Of a stretch of DNA of 64,000 nucleotides, positions 20,584-31,600 are shown one piece after another. The DNA comes from a virus. Each line of letters starts with the position of its first letter. Position 1 is the stretch's first letter. The notes beneath the pieces were generated by a model that was not told where the DNA came from, made no database searches, and saw only the letters and a list, made by a program, of their open reading frames with translations. The stretch lies in the IMG/VR virus record IMGVR_UViG_3300043395_000420, positions 29,246 through 93,245 of that record. One strand, 5' to 3'. The position numbers and the translations under genes are program-made.

Positions 20584-23500
20584 TTATTTTTTTCTTCTAG
20601 CATTAACTTGTTGGTCATCGTACTGCGCAAGCATTAAAATATTTTGATCTAAGGCACTACGTAGTGTAGATAAATCTCCACCGGGTCCTAACTGAGGATA
20701 TAATTCTGAACCATAATATCCTCCAGGATTAGCTAAAACATATTCACCGTCTTTATATACTTTTGTATTATCGTATAAAACTCTATTCCCATTGATATCT
20801 TGTTTAATTTCATAATAACCAAACCTACTATTAGGGTTACCGATCATAATAGATCCTGTTAAATTAAGAGCAGCCTCATCTGTTGTAAGTTTAAACTGAT
20901 TAAACATCTGTGAATTAGCAGCACTCTTATCAAATATCATAGTAACTGCTCCTGTTGGATTAGGATTCTCATCTGCGGATCCAAGTAAATCATCCCATGC
21001 CGTTTTATTTTTTTTGCCAGAATTAGCATTCAAATAACCTGTATTAGGTATAAAAGTTATAGCAACTTTGTTTCCATCATTTGCTGCAATATTAAAGGCC
21101 TGCATTTTAAATGCTGCTCTATCTGCTTTACCTTTAGAATCTTTTTTACTAGAGTTCATAAATGCATCAACCAACTGAGCCATTGCCTGTTTTGCAGCAA
21201 ATTGACTTTCCTCAGATATGTCTTCAAGATTTTCTTTCATAATATCTGCACCTGATCCTGGTACGAATATAGCATTCATATCATATGGATATTCTAATGC
21301 ACGCATCACATCTGTCTGTATAGCATTAATTGCTAGTAGGTTTTCATTACTTGATGCTCCTAACATAGGATCAACATTATAACTCATACCTGTAGAAGTT
21401 TGTCCTGATGTACCTCCCATAGGATTAACATCAGTTCTAAGATATTTATTATATCTACCATCTTTGTTTGCCTTCCATAATGTTTCGGTCAAATTTTCAT
21501 ATACTTCCTCAGCATCACTCTTCATAACATCCATTCTAAATTTACTTACATCATATGGTCCTATACGTCCTACTTTTTGAGTAGGGTATGTTTGTAGATC
21601 ATTCATGTATGCTTCTTGATACCTTTTTACAAACTCTTCTTTAGTAACTTGCCAACCGTTATCAGGATTAATAAGTAAACCAAATCTCCAGTCATCTGCT
21701 TTTAGGTTATCTACAATATAATTAAGATTATATTTACGTGCTTCATTGTATTGATTTTCAATCTTTTGGCCTTGTTCATATGATGTTATAAGTCTATCAT
21801 ATGCTGTACCCATTTCACTTGCAGCAGAGTAGTATAAATCATTAAAGTCCTTAGAGTTTCTAAATGCCTTAATTCTTTCCATAGTTGATTTATAGTTGGA
21901 AGGATCATTAAAGTCATTTCTTTTATCTTGATTAGGATTAAATACATAATTGCCATTAGCATCTTTTGTTACATATCCTCCTTTTATAGTTACTGTTTTG
22001 TATGGATTTTCATCACCTACTGCCCAATCATATACTGCTTCAGGACCTGCTTGTAGCCAGTCCCATGCTCTTCTTCCAAAAGAACCTAGTTTATTTCTTG
22101 AATAGTCAAATGCTCCTGCTCCGGGTGATATACCTTGAACATAATTTTCAAAACTATTGCCAAACTCTGCCTTTGCATTAGCATCTAGTTCATCCCAGTC
22201 TTGTCTTAAATTTTCTTCATAGTTACCTATTTGTTCTTGTTTAAATTCTCCAACACCAAATAACTCTTCTATTTTTTTAGCAGCATACTGTTTTTGAGCA
22301 GCATTTCCATTTTGATGTAAATGATTTAAACTTTCAAAAATAGACTGAAAAGTAGCAGTTGATACTTCTCCTATACCTTGTTGAATTTGACTAATCTTTT
22401 CTTGTAATATTTCATCAGCCATTTTATTAGGATCTGTATTACCTTTACCATCTGGTATAGGTCTACCATTACCATTAGAACCCATTAGTTCCCTCATCAT
22501 CTTTTCTTCATCTGCGTTCCTTTTTCTGGTAAGTTTATCTTCATAATCCATTTCTGCTATACGCAGTCTATGATTATAGTCGGCCATTGCATAGGGGTCT
22601 GCTTCAGTTTTAACCTTTTTAGTACCCATTGCATAATCTCTAGCAGCCTTACCAATAGTTTCTGCATTATATAATTCTGATTTTAAATAATCAGCACGTC
22701 TACGTAATACATCTAAACTAACTCCTTCATTTACAGAAGGATCTGTCATTCCGGTTACATTATCAGCATCTGTTTTAGCCTGCTCAATAACTTTTTTCTG
22801 TTCATCTAATCCAAATAGTTGTTCCATGATATCACCATCTGTATCAGGATCAACACCATATGTAGCAGCATTAGACTTTTTGATAGTCTTTTTGTCTTCT
22901 ACATCTTTTAAATCTTGAGTAAGACTTTGCTGTAATGATTTATTATATTCATCTGCTGCTGTAAATACAGAGTTAATGTATTCTCTTTCAGCAGCCTCTT
23001 CTCCTACTTCAGCAGCTTTACTTGCTACATAACTTTTTCTATCTACATAAGACTGGGTATCATACATCCTTCTAATTTGAGGATCTTTACCAATTGTCAT
23101 ACTAAGATATGATTCTAAAGTAGGTATTAATTGCTCACCATTTGTGGTTATCATTTTATATCTACCATCTTTAGTAAGACTTGGATACTCCATATTAAAC
23201 ATATCTTTATATTTATATATGGTGTCCATTGCCGTTTTATACGCATTGGTATATGGTACGTATTCTGGATTCTGTATATTGAAGATATCATCTTTGGATG
23301 CCTTCATAAAATCCTGCTCTAAGTAACTTAATGCAGAATCCCCTACATCCCACCATCTTCCACCGCATTCTTTTTCATCCATGCAGTTTTTAAAATAGTT
23401 ACTTCTTCCCCTCTGAACATCCATTGCTCTACTAAATACTATGTCTCTTTGTAGATACTTATCATCTAAAAGGGGTTGAAATACCTGTAAAGCATTATTT

Positions 23501-23766
23501 ACATTCTCTATTTTAGATAGATCCATACCAGAGTACTTCTCTATATCATTTTGAATTCTGGTAAAGTAATCATCTCGAGCATCTGTAGTATCTTGTCTGG
23601 TAAGTCTTGAATTAAGAAGACTGCCATACAAACTACTTATCTTATTATATCCTGCCTGATACTGTGCTTGTTTTGCTTCAAGTAGATTTTGGTAAAAATT
23701 AAAATCCGGCTGAAACGGTTGTATCTGCGGAATGTAGTCTGTTGAACCTTGTAGATATGTTGCCAT
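20584..23766 (-). CDS. crAss-like cargo-type internal virion protein (1060 aa)
   Basis: The N-terminus (TDYIPQIQPFQPDFNFYQNL, then KQAQYQAGYNKISSLYGSLL) matches a pattern I recognise from crAss-like phage internal proteins, usually annotated as cargo or unknown structural protein. The rest is mostly helical and Asp/Asn/Lys-rich, without enzymatic motifs that I can identify. It ends in a basic tail (VNARRKK). The start at 23766 is preceded by a 68-base gap carrying a TATCTTTA box, the only such gap among the giant genes, so this gene may begin a separate transcript with the 1929-aa and 4419-aa genes. Family membership is recognised by eye; a location inside the particle is inferred from family and position. 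Confidence 0.65.
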   Translation of the reverse strand: MATYLQGSTDYIPQIQPFQPDFNFYQNLLEAKQAQYQAGYNKISSLYGSLLNSRLTRQDTTDARDDYFTRIQNDIEKYSGMDLSKIENVNNALQVFQPLLDDKYLQRDIVFSRAMDVQRGRSNYFKNCMDEKECGGRWWDVGDSALSYLEQDFMKASKDDIFNIQNPEYVPYTNAYKTAMDTIYKYKDMFNMEYPSLTKDGRYKMITTNGEQLIPTLESYLSMTIGKDPQIRRMYDTQSYVDRKSYVASKAAEVGEEAAEREYINSVFTAADEYNKSLQQSLTQDLKDVEDKKTIKKSNAATYGVDPDTDGDIMEQLFGLDEQKKVIEQAKTDADNVTGMTDPSVNEGVSLDVLRRRADYLKSELYNAETIGKAARDYAMGTKKVKTEADPYAMADYNHRLRIAEMDYEDKLTRKRNADEEKMMRELMGSNGNGRPIPDGKGNTDPNKMADEILQEKISQIQQGIGEVSTATFQSIFESLNHLHQNGNAAQKQYAAKKIEELFGVGEFKQEQIGNYEENLRQDWDELDANAKAEFGNSFENYVQGISPGAGAFDYSRNKLGSFGRRAWDWLQAGPEAVYDWAVGDENPYKTVTIKGGYVTKDANGNYVFNPNQDKRNDFNDPSNYKSTMERIKAFRNSKDFNDLYYSAASEMGTAYDRLITSYEQGQKIENQYNEARKYNLNYIVDNLKADDWRFGLLINPDNGWQVTKEEFVKRYQEAYMNDLQTYPTQKVGRIGPYDVSKFRMDVMKSDAEEVYENLTETLWKANKDGRYNKYLRTDVNPMGGTSGQTSTGMSYNVDPMLGASSNENLLAINAIQTDVMRALEYPYDMNAIFVPGSGADIMKENLEDISEESQFAAKQAMAQLVDAFMNSSKKDSKGKADRAAFKMQAFNIAANDGNKVAITFIPNTGYLNANSGKKNKTAWDDLLGSADENPNPTGAVTMIFDKSAANSQMFNQFKLTTDEAALNLTGSIMIGNPNSRFGYYEIKQDINGNRVLYDNTKVYKDGEYVLANPGGYYGSELYPQLGPGGDLSTLRSALDQNILMLAQYDDQQVNARRKK

Positions 23767-23777
23767 AGTTTATATTG

Positions 23778-23785
23778 TAAAGATA
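23778..23785 (-). promoter_or_regulatory. Possible Bacteroidota-type -7 box before the cargo/RNA polymerase operon
   Basis: TATCTTTA on the minus strand, 12 bases upstream of the 1060-aa start, close to the Bacteroidota -7 consensus TAnnTTTG. It lies in an A/T-rich gap that also contains a small inverted repeat (AAACTT/AAGTTT). No clear TTG -33 element is seen. Confidence 0.35.
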
Positions 23786-23834
23786 CGAATAAACTTTATA
23801 AGTTTTAATAAAAGTTTTAAAGTTTAAAGTACTG

Positions 23835-26414
23835 TTAGTCTTGTTCTTCTTCTAAGTTTGGATATGATGTTAATGCTGGATTTCCATATATACCTCTTTG
23901 CATATTATACCAATCAGAATCATTACTAGATTTTGCACTACGTGATGATGTTCTCTTATTATAACCCGCCATCTCTTTTGCAATATCTGCTATTTCTTCA
24001 GAACTTAATTCTCCTAGTCTTTCATCTTCTCTTAGTCTAGCATAAATGTCTGCAAAACTATTTGCAACACCTGGCTCCATAGGAGTAGGTTTGTAATAGT
24101 ATAATGCTCCTGCTGCTGCCGGTGATATTTGATAATTAGGATATAGCATATTAAGATTATATGCCTGTGCCTCATTAGTTTTAGCCTGCACAAGATTATT
24201 TACAAATTCATTAGCTGCGGCACGTGTTGAGTTATCATAGTTTTGATTAACTGCTGTAAGTTCATCATAATATGTTTTAGCAAGTTGTACATTAGCAAGT
24301 CTTTCTTGATTTTCTACTGCTGCTTTTTGTTGTGCATAATTATTATATATACCAATGTTGGCATTATGAACTTGTCCAATAACATTAGCAGCATTTTCAA
24401 ACATATTACCAGACATACCGGTCATTTTACCGGGTATCTGTTGTGGAGAACTTGCTGCCAACGCATCTTTCATAATAGCAAGTTGTTCATTTCCAGCAGC
24501 AATCTGTCTTTCTGGAGTAAGATATGCTACCTCGGGAGACATTAAATCTACACTAAATTTATTAGGCATAAACTTTTGTAGACTTGCTAAGTTTCCTAAT
24601 GCTTGAGCCATCTTTAACTGATCCTGTAAAAACATTTCAGGAGGTGTATAAGATGGAACTTCTTGATCTTCTACAGGTTCGTATTCATAATCATACTCAT
24701 CATATGCATTTTCTTCTAATGTAGGATCTCCTTTAATACCTGCTAATTGTCCAGATGTTGTATTAGTATAAACAGCATCTACGGGAGATATATAAGGATT
24801 TTTGCCACCTTCATCTCCTTTACCTCTTTGAGCTTTCTTAAAATCAGGTAGAATATCGGTATCTGCGATATTTTCAAATGCCCAGTATGCGGCTTGTTGT
24901 GCAGCAGCATTTGTTGCATTAGGCATTTCTATACCTACATTCTTAGCATATTCATTTAGTGTTTTATTACTTACACCATATAACTTTTTAGTTAAATCAT
25001 TGTCAGGACTATTAGGTGCTTTAGAAACATCATAACCATGTGCTACAAATGCAAGATTTCTTTTTTGCATTTCTAAGAACTGGTCTCTTACTTCTTCCGG
25101 ACTTAGTTTTTTAAGATCTTCTATTTCAACACCTCTTTGCGTTAAACTCTGTTCTCTATATGCTTTTTTATCATCAAATACTTTTGAATACTCATTATAT
25201 AAAGCATCCATTACAGCAGGATCTTGAAGACGTTGCTTTAAATATTCATACCTATTAGCAATATCTTTTTTACCCTTAAATGTTTTATCAAGATCATCCC
25301 CTGTATATTCCGGAAACTGAAATGCTTTACTTACAACTTTTTTATAATTACCGTCTTTGTCTAAAATAAAGACTTTACTTTTATCAGATGCTGCATTATA
25401 TTTTTCTCTTTTAGCTTTTTGGTATGCTGCTTCTGTATCATAATCAGCTCTTCTAATAATAATAGCATCTTTTGGAATAGGTCTTTTTACTTTTTTCTTT
25501 TTTCTTGTTCCTCCACCCGATGCATATTCTACTAAACCACCGTTTTTAAACTCATCAGGCATGATACCTTCAGGTGCCGGATTACCATTTCCATCATAGA
25601 ATACGGGTCCTCCTTCTTCCATATAAAGATACACTCCTTGTGTAGGATCGAATTCATTATTCTTTTTACGGATACCTTGAATAAAATTATTAAGACGTGC
25701 TGTACGTCCTCCATATTTCATAGGTGCTTCATCAAGTTCTTCTTCATACATTTCAGGAGACTCTTCCATTTCTTCTTGAGGAAGTTGTCCTTGATTATTC
25801 ATTCCAGGAACTGGAGGTAGTACATCTTCTGGACGTACTCCAATACTCATTAAATATGGAGTTGCTATTACAGGAATACCTCCAGGGTATCCTTTCATAG
25901 ATTCTTGAATTAAGGCTAACTTTCCTAGTTTAAGATTAAACTGCTTAATCATATTTTCAGCAGTAAGTTTTGCTAATTTATCTTCAGTAGGATCCGCAAG
26001 TATTTGTCTATATTTATTAATGTTATAGTTCTTAGCAATCTCTGCTGGAGTATAACCTTTCTTTTTTATAGGCATACTAAACTCTTTCTGTATATCAGGA
26101 TCTTTAATACGCATACTTGCTGTATCACTAAATATAAAAGAGTCCGGTGGTACGGATAAAGGCACACCTCCCTCATAGTGACGTTTACCGTTTATTTTAT
26201 AATGAGCTGGTAAGTCATCAACATTAGGAACATATACTGTCTCTCCTCCCTCTGCTTCTATATTTGCTTCGTCTCTTGGTACTCCGGATAAACTGCTTCT
26301 AAGACTTATAGGTTTCTCTGAACTATTATTTTGAATATAGGTAGGTGCCATTTGTGTAAATGGAAATCCTCCTTTTTTCATATTAGGTAATGAAGTTATT
26401 TTAACTTTTTTCAT
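23835..26414 (-). CDS. 859-aa probable internal virion protein with GG-type motifs
   Basis: Starts MKKVKITSLPNMKKGG at 26414, one base after the upstream stop. The first 160 residues carry a pattern I associate with crAss-like virion proteins: EAEGGETVYVPN, then HYKINGKRHYEGGVPLSVP and FIFSDTASMRIKDP. Gly-Gly motifs follow: KYGGRTARL, YMEEGGPVFYDG and FKNGGLVEYASGGG, the last next to a Lys-rich stretch. The C-terminal third is Ala/Asn/Gln-rich and helical (about 600-750), with an acidic end (NLEEEQD). No catalytic motif is evident. The neighbouring 730-aa and 2162-aa proteins share the GG motif, so the three may form one set of packaged proteins. The N-terminal KKVKITSLP also recurs at the C-terminus of the 2162-aa protein. 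Confidence 0.6.
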   Translation of the reverse strand: MKKVKITSLPNMKKGGFPFTQMAPTYIQNNSSEKPISLRSSLSGVPRDEANIEAEGGETVYVPNVDDLPAHYKINGKRHYEGGVPLSVPPDSFIFSDTASMRIKDPDIQKEFSMPIKKKGYTPAEIAKNYNINKYRQILADPTEDKLAKLTAENMIKQFNLKLGKLALIQESMKGYPGGIPVIATPYLMSIGVRPEDVLPPVPGMNNQGQLPQEEMEESPEMYEEELDEAPMKYGGRTARLNNFIQGIRKKNNEFDPTQGVYLYMEEGGPVFYDGNGNPAPEGIMPDEFKNGGLVEYASGGGTRKKKKVKRPIPKDAIIIRRADYDTEAAYQKAKREKYNAASDKSKVFILDKDGNYKKVVSKAFQFPEYTGDDLDKTFKGKKDIANRYEYLKQRLQDPAVMDALYNEYSKVFDDKKAYREQSLTQRGVEIEDLKKLSPEEVRDQFLEMQKRNLAFVAHGYDVSKAPNSPDNDLTKKLYGVSNKTLNEYAKNVGIEMPNATNAAAQQAAYWAFENIADTDILPDFKKAQRGKGDEGGKNPYISPVDAVYTNTTSGQLAGIKGDPTLEENAYDEYDYEYEPVEDQEVPSYTPPEMFLQDQLKMAQALGNLASLQKFMPNKFSVDLMSPEVAYLTPERQIAAGNEQLAIMKDALAASSPQQIPGKMTGMSGNMFENAANVIGQVHNANIGIYNNYAQQKAAVENQERLANVQLAKTYYDELTAVNQNYDNSTRAAANEFVNNLVQAKTNEAQAYNLNMLYPNYQISPAAAGALYYYKPTPMEPGVANSFADIYARLREDERLGELSSEEIADIAKEMAGYNKRTSSRSAKSSNDSDWYNMQRGIYGNPALTSYPNLEEEQD

Positions 26415-26415
26415 A

Positions 26416-28608
26416 TTAATCTATATATTCAATAATTGCACCGCCTGCTTTTAGTTGTTTAATGGTAGCATCATCAAGGAAGTATACACCTCCTTCTTCA
26501 TACATTTCTCCACCTGACTTTCCGTAGTACATGTTGAAATTACGTTTGTCGGGGAACTGATTACCAAATTGATCATATACTCCTTTATCACCGGTAACAG
26601 GATTGACAAGATTTTCATATCCAAACTTGTTCATTACGTCACCTTTTTTCTGTTTTGCAGCATCTCTTCTATTAGCTGCCATTTCCATAATAGGAGCAAT
26701 GTAGGCACCCATTCCAAAGTTTTGACCCATTGTAATATCCTGACCAGTATTTATCCAGTTTTGTTCAGGAAGTTCTGGTGCTTTACCTATAGGCATTGTT
26801 GTTTGAGCAGTAGCTGCTTGATTATAACCTAAACCTTGGTTATTACCAACATCTTCTCCTGTGTCAATCTCCCACATACCGGGATCAAATACCTCACTAG
26901 GTCCTTGGTCTCCCTGATACTTTCTCATGAATTTAGTAAGACCTCCTCTTCTGTATGTTTCTACCATAGGAGACATACCTTGTTGTCTAATAGGACCGTA
27001 GGGCATGTCATCTGGTGAAAGATTAACAGGCGTACCATCATATACGTCAGAAAACGTTACTATTCTATTTGATGGATTTGCTGTATTTATTCTAGCAGGT
27101 ATAGGAGTAGGATTATCTATCCATTCACTATCCATTTCCTGTTGTTTCAATGCTTCTATTTCGGCCTTTAACTCTTCTGTTGTTCTTGGTATATCAGATG
27201 ATACAAAATTCATAGGAGTACCAAAAGGATTTTGGGGAGTAGATATACCACCTATCGGATTTGTAGTTGTAATCTTTGCAGGAGGTACAACTCTAGGTAA
27301 AAATCCAGGTTTTACTGGAGAACTTGGCATTTTATCTTTATTTCCTAAAACCAAACCTTCCCATTCATCAGGATATATATTATAAGGATCTTTAGGATTG
27401 ACCGGTTTAGTCTCAGTAGTTTTTTTATTATCACCTACCCCAGGAGCATTTTGCCATTTCTTCCATACATCACTGTTATCTGCTATAATAGATGCTGCAC
27501 CATTGGGCATAGATGCCATACCAGACATCATTGCAGGAGGCATCTGACCTTTCTTACCAAACTCATAATGGTATGTTCTTTCTCTAAGTTGTCCGGGACG
27601 ACCGGGATCAGAACTACCTGTTAATAAGTTTCCAAATCTACTTGCCGCATTCCATCTATATTTATCTCTAATATCCATAACAGACAATCTTGCCTGCATA
27701 TCTTTTACACTACTTTCATTATTTTTGATATCTTCTTCTTCATCAGCAATTTCTTGTTCTTCTTCCGGAGAACAGTTACCTGATGCACATTTAGATTTCT
27801 TACCTTCTAATGCTTCTATTCTTTTATTTTGTTCATCAATCTTTGCTAATAACTCCTCATTAGTTAAGGGTTTACTTTCTTCTTGCTTTTCTCCTGTATC
27901 AACGTCTGACTGAAATGTTTGAAGACCATACTTAGCTAAACCTAAGTCTTTAGGTAACATTGCTTTATATGGATCAGGCATGTTAATAGGTTGCGCATCT
28001 TCTTGCATATATGGATTAGCAAGATCATATGTATGTATTTTTTTAGCATAAGGTGTAGAATTAGCCATTGCGGTCATACGCATGTTATTTGCTAAATCAT
28101 ATACCTTATCGGCATTTACCTTACTATACATATTATTATAGTTATTCAAAAAGTTGCTGGCCTTACTAAAGTCCATACCTGTAAAGGCATCACTATTAGA
28201 TACTGTATGTGGACCCCCATCTTGAAACACACCTTTCTCTTGAGCCATGTTCATGGCATCTTCCATTAACCTTTTTTCATTTGCCCGGGCTGCCATATCC
28301 TTGACTTTACCCATAAACTTATCTAGTTTATTAATATAGAAGTTTGGTGCTACATGGTTATTAGTAATACCTCCTTCGGCCATATATCCCATTCTTGCAG
28401 CATCAGATACTTGTCTATCTATAAAACTAGAACCCATGTTCATCATAGGAAGTTGTCCGGTTTGCATTGCCATGTTAGACATTCCGGAAGTCATACTTCC
28501 TCCTACCTGCATGGTAAATGGTACTTGTGGGGTAGGATGTCCATAGTTAAAGAACTGTTGCATTGATGCTACTTGAGGAAATACCTCTCTGTTTGTACGC
28601 TTATTCAT
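26416..28608 (-). CDS. 730-aa probable internal virion protein, Met/Gly/Pro-rich
   Basis: The function is not recognised. The N-terminus is low complexity and Met-rich (TMQVGGSMTSGMSNMAM). The middle holds an acidic coiled-coil-like segment (about 220-310) containing CASGNCSPEEEQE, then a Pro/Asn/Thr-rich disordered region (about 400-550). Gly-Gly motifs of the kind shared with its neighbours appear repeatedly: MAEGGITNNH, VFQDGGPHT, YRRGGLTKFMRKYQ, SGGEMYEEGGVYF and the C-terminal QLKAGGAIIEYID. It lies between the 2162-aa and 859-aa genes with short gaps (40 bases and 1 base), so co-expression is likely. Composition and context suggest a flexible virion or scaffold-like cargo protein; this is inference. 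Confidence 0.55.
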   Translation of the reverse strand: MNKRTNREVFPQVASMQQFFNYGHPTPQVPFTMQVGGSMTSGMSNMAMQTGQLPMMNMGSSFIDRQVSDAARMGYMAEGGITNNHVAPNFYINKLDKFMGKVKDMAARANEKRLMEDAMNMAQEKGVFQDGGPHTVSNSDAFTGMDFSKASNFLNNYNNMYSKVNADKVYDLANNMRMTAMANSTPYAKKIHTYDLANPYMQEDAQPINMPDPYKAMLPKDLGLAKYGLQTFQSDVDTGEKQEESKPLTNEELLAKIDEQNKRIEALEGKKSKCASGNCSPEEEQEIADEEEDIKNNESSVKDMQARLSVMDIRDKYRWNAASRFGNLLTGSSDPGRPGQLRERTYHYEFGKKGQMPPAMMSGMASMPNGAASIIADNSDVWKKWQNAPGVGDNKKTTETKPVNPKDPYNIYPDEWEGLVLGNKDKMPSSPVKPGFLPRVVPPAKITTTNPIGGISTPQNPFGTPMNFVSSDIPRTTEELKAEIEALKQQEMDSEWIDNPTPIPARINTANPSNRIVTFSDVYDGTPVNLSPDDMPYGPIRQQGMSPMVETYRRGGLTKFMRKYQGDQGPSEVFDPGMWEIDTGEDVGNNQGLGYNQAATAQTTMPIGKAPELPEQNWINTGQDITMGQNFGMGAYIAPIMEMAANRRDAAKQKKGDVMNKFGYENLVNPVTGDKGVYDQFGNQFPDKRNFNMYYGKSGGEMYEEGGVYFLDDATIKQLKAGGAIIEYID

Positions 28609-28648
28609 AATTGCGCTAATATACTGTTTATATATAAGATATTAAAAT

Positions 28649-31600
28649 TTACTTGTTTTTCCTAGGAAGACTCTTGATCTTTACTTTCTTTATAGCACCA
28701 CCGTTCTTTTTAAAATAAAAGTCTCTACCATCAGGATTTGATATACCATCAGGTATCATGTTTTTAGCTGAAGTTTTATATAAAATTTCTTCTTTACTTT
28801 TATTAGGTATAGGTAATAATCCAATTGTTGCACCATATGCATTATTAAATATATCTTCTAATGCTTCTCTTCCTTTATACTTTAATGGTCTATTATCATT
28901 AAATATTGTACCTAGTTCATGTCCTACTCCCATAGCATTTGCACCTAACCAACCTAATGCTGGAGAAATTACAGGTATGTTTCCTGTTTTCTTTGCTATA
29001 GCTTGTTGAGTATACATACCAGCTAAAGGATGTCTAAAATTATCTACTGGATCTTCTCCTGGTTCTATTCCTTCTTCTGCTTCACGAGCTGCTTTACCCA
29101 TAGGATCTCCTAATGATTTATTTAATCTATCCTCATATGACATTCTTGTTTCAATAACAGGTAAAGATCTTTCACTATGCGTAGATTCCCAGATATCATT
29201 TTCCGGATTATATATCATAGAAAACTTTTGCAATTCTGTATTAGGAATAACATTACCTTTTGAATCTATATATCTAGCATATGTTTTAAAATTCGGATCT
29301 AAATATATACTTTCACCTGTTGGTGTTTTGTATTCTTTACCTTTAGCACCACCATCTTGCATTCTTACTAGACCTCCATTCTTAAATTCATATTGACCTA
29401 GATAGCTACCACCATTTTTGAAACTAACAAACTGTTTATTGACAGCTGGTTTATCTGTTTGACTTTCATAAAGTTTAGAACCTAGATAACCTGCACCTAT
29501 TGCAGGTACTGCAACTGGTAATATTTTAATTGCAGCTCTTTTTTCTGCTAAAGATGTTTCTGGTTTAAAATGTTTATTGAGATTTCCTTCTTCAATTAAG
29601 TAATCTGTAAAATCATCTCTATCCTGTTTAAGAATTTTTACAGCTTCTTCCATAGATATACCGTGATCTTTCATCATATCTTTAGCAGTTTTTAATCTAG
29701 CTTTACCTAATTCTGAATGTAATTCTCCAAGACCTGATAACCATGTTTGATAAGTATATTTACCATTATCAGGAGCGGTTGGTTCTACCATAATACTTTT
29801 AAACATTTTAGCTAAATCATTTTTATCATGATTTACATAATAAGCGTAATTAGGATCATGGTGTTGTACAGCATCTATCCAGTTATTAATTAACTGTCTA
29901 TCATGATTTATTTCATGAATACCTACCCCACCTACTTCAGTAGGATTAACCAACATATTTTGCTCTAAATCAACTAATGATTTTTTAGTTTTTGTTTTAA
30001 AAGGATTTGACCAACTCCAAGGTAATTTTTCTTTTTTTATGTGAGTTGTTATAATAGGTTTTTTTCTAGTACCTAATGTAATTGTACTATTATTTAGTCT
30101 AACACCGCCTATATCGTCAATATTTTGTCTTAAAAAGAGTTTTTCAAGTTCTAACAAGTTTTGAAAACTAGGGTCATCCTCATTAAAATATACTAACTTG
30201 TTTCTTTCATCATTTGGTAAAACCACTTGTAGTTTATCAATATCATAATCATTATTTGCTTTCTTTAACTCTAATGCTTTTCTTTCAAATTCAGGATCAT
30301 ATATACTAATACTATTTTTTAAATCATCTATGGCTTTATCTAATTCGGCTTTTTCATTAAAAGTAGTTAACCATAGAGTATTTTCTTGTCTTTCTAATGC
30401 TTCTTTTTCATCTGTTAATCTTGCAAGATTTTTTCCTTCTGTATCACTAGCTAATTCTAATTCTATTTCATTAGATCTTTTATCCAACTCAGCTACTTTA
30501 TCATAATATTCTTTATCTTTAATAGCTTTTGCATCCTTAAGTTTTTGTATTTCAGGTTTTATTTTTTCATAATCTTCTAAACCTTGCTTACTATATGTCC
30601 ATAATTTATCAAACTCTGTAGCTTCATCAAATGCTTTTTGTTGGTCTGCTCTTGTAAAACTTTTTGAATAACCCGATTCAGGTACTCTGTCTATACTTAC
30701 TTTTTGACGTTCTAAATCTTGCAGACCTTCTAACTCTATTTCGTCTAAACTCTTACCAATTTTGTTTTCTTTAAAAAATTCATCTATAGTACGATTGTTA
30801 TATACTTTAGAAGGTATGTTTTTTGAAACTTTTTTTGCAATTGACCCAAATGGTAAAAATCCTGCAATGTTTAGTCCTGCTTCTCCAGCACCACCCCAAG
30901 TAGTATATGTTTCTTTTTCTCCTAAGTCTCTACCAACTCTTCCTATATCCATTAGTACAGATGCAGGATTGAATGCTCCTATTATATCACTCATAGGAGA
31001 TGATGTAGGATAGTTACCACTTAGGTTACCTTGTGGTATATAACCTCTTTGTATCAATGATCCTAATGCATCAAGAGGTTGATCCATTGCATAAATAAAC
31101 TGGTGCTTTAATCTTTCAAAACCTTCAGGTGCAGGTTTAAGAGTCCCTTGTTGATCTGCCAAATATTTTTCAAAATCTTCTTTTTTAGTATCTATTACTA
31201 AAGGTGCCATTGATGTACCAGATTCCCATATATTATCTTGCACATCAAATAAAGACATGTTCTGATCTGGCGTTATAGCATTACCTTTTTCATCTACATA
31301 GTAACGTTGGTTCTTAAACCTAGGATCTAAATATAAACTTTGTCCTGTAGGAGTTTTATACTCTCTCCAACCTTTACCTTTAGGACTAACTTGACTTGGT
31401 GAGTCATCTCCCTGCATCTTTACTAACCCACCGTTTCTAAACATATACTTTCCTAAGTAAATACCTCCACCGGTTTCCATTGCACTTAAACCTTTAGTAT
31501 ATAAATTCTGATGACCTCTTGATCTATTCTCCCATTTTTCAGGAGTAATTCTCCAACTTCTAATAGGTTCAAGTGCTTTTTCACCAGGTGTTCCTAAATG

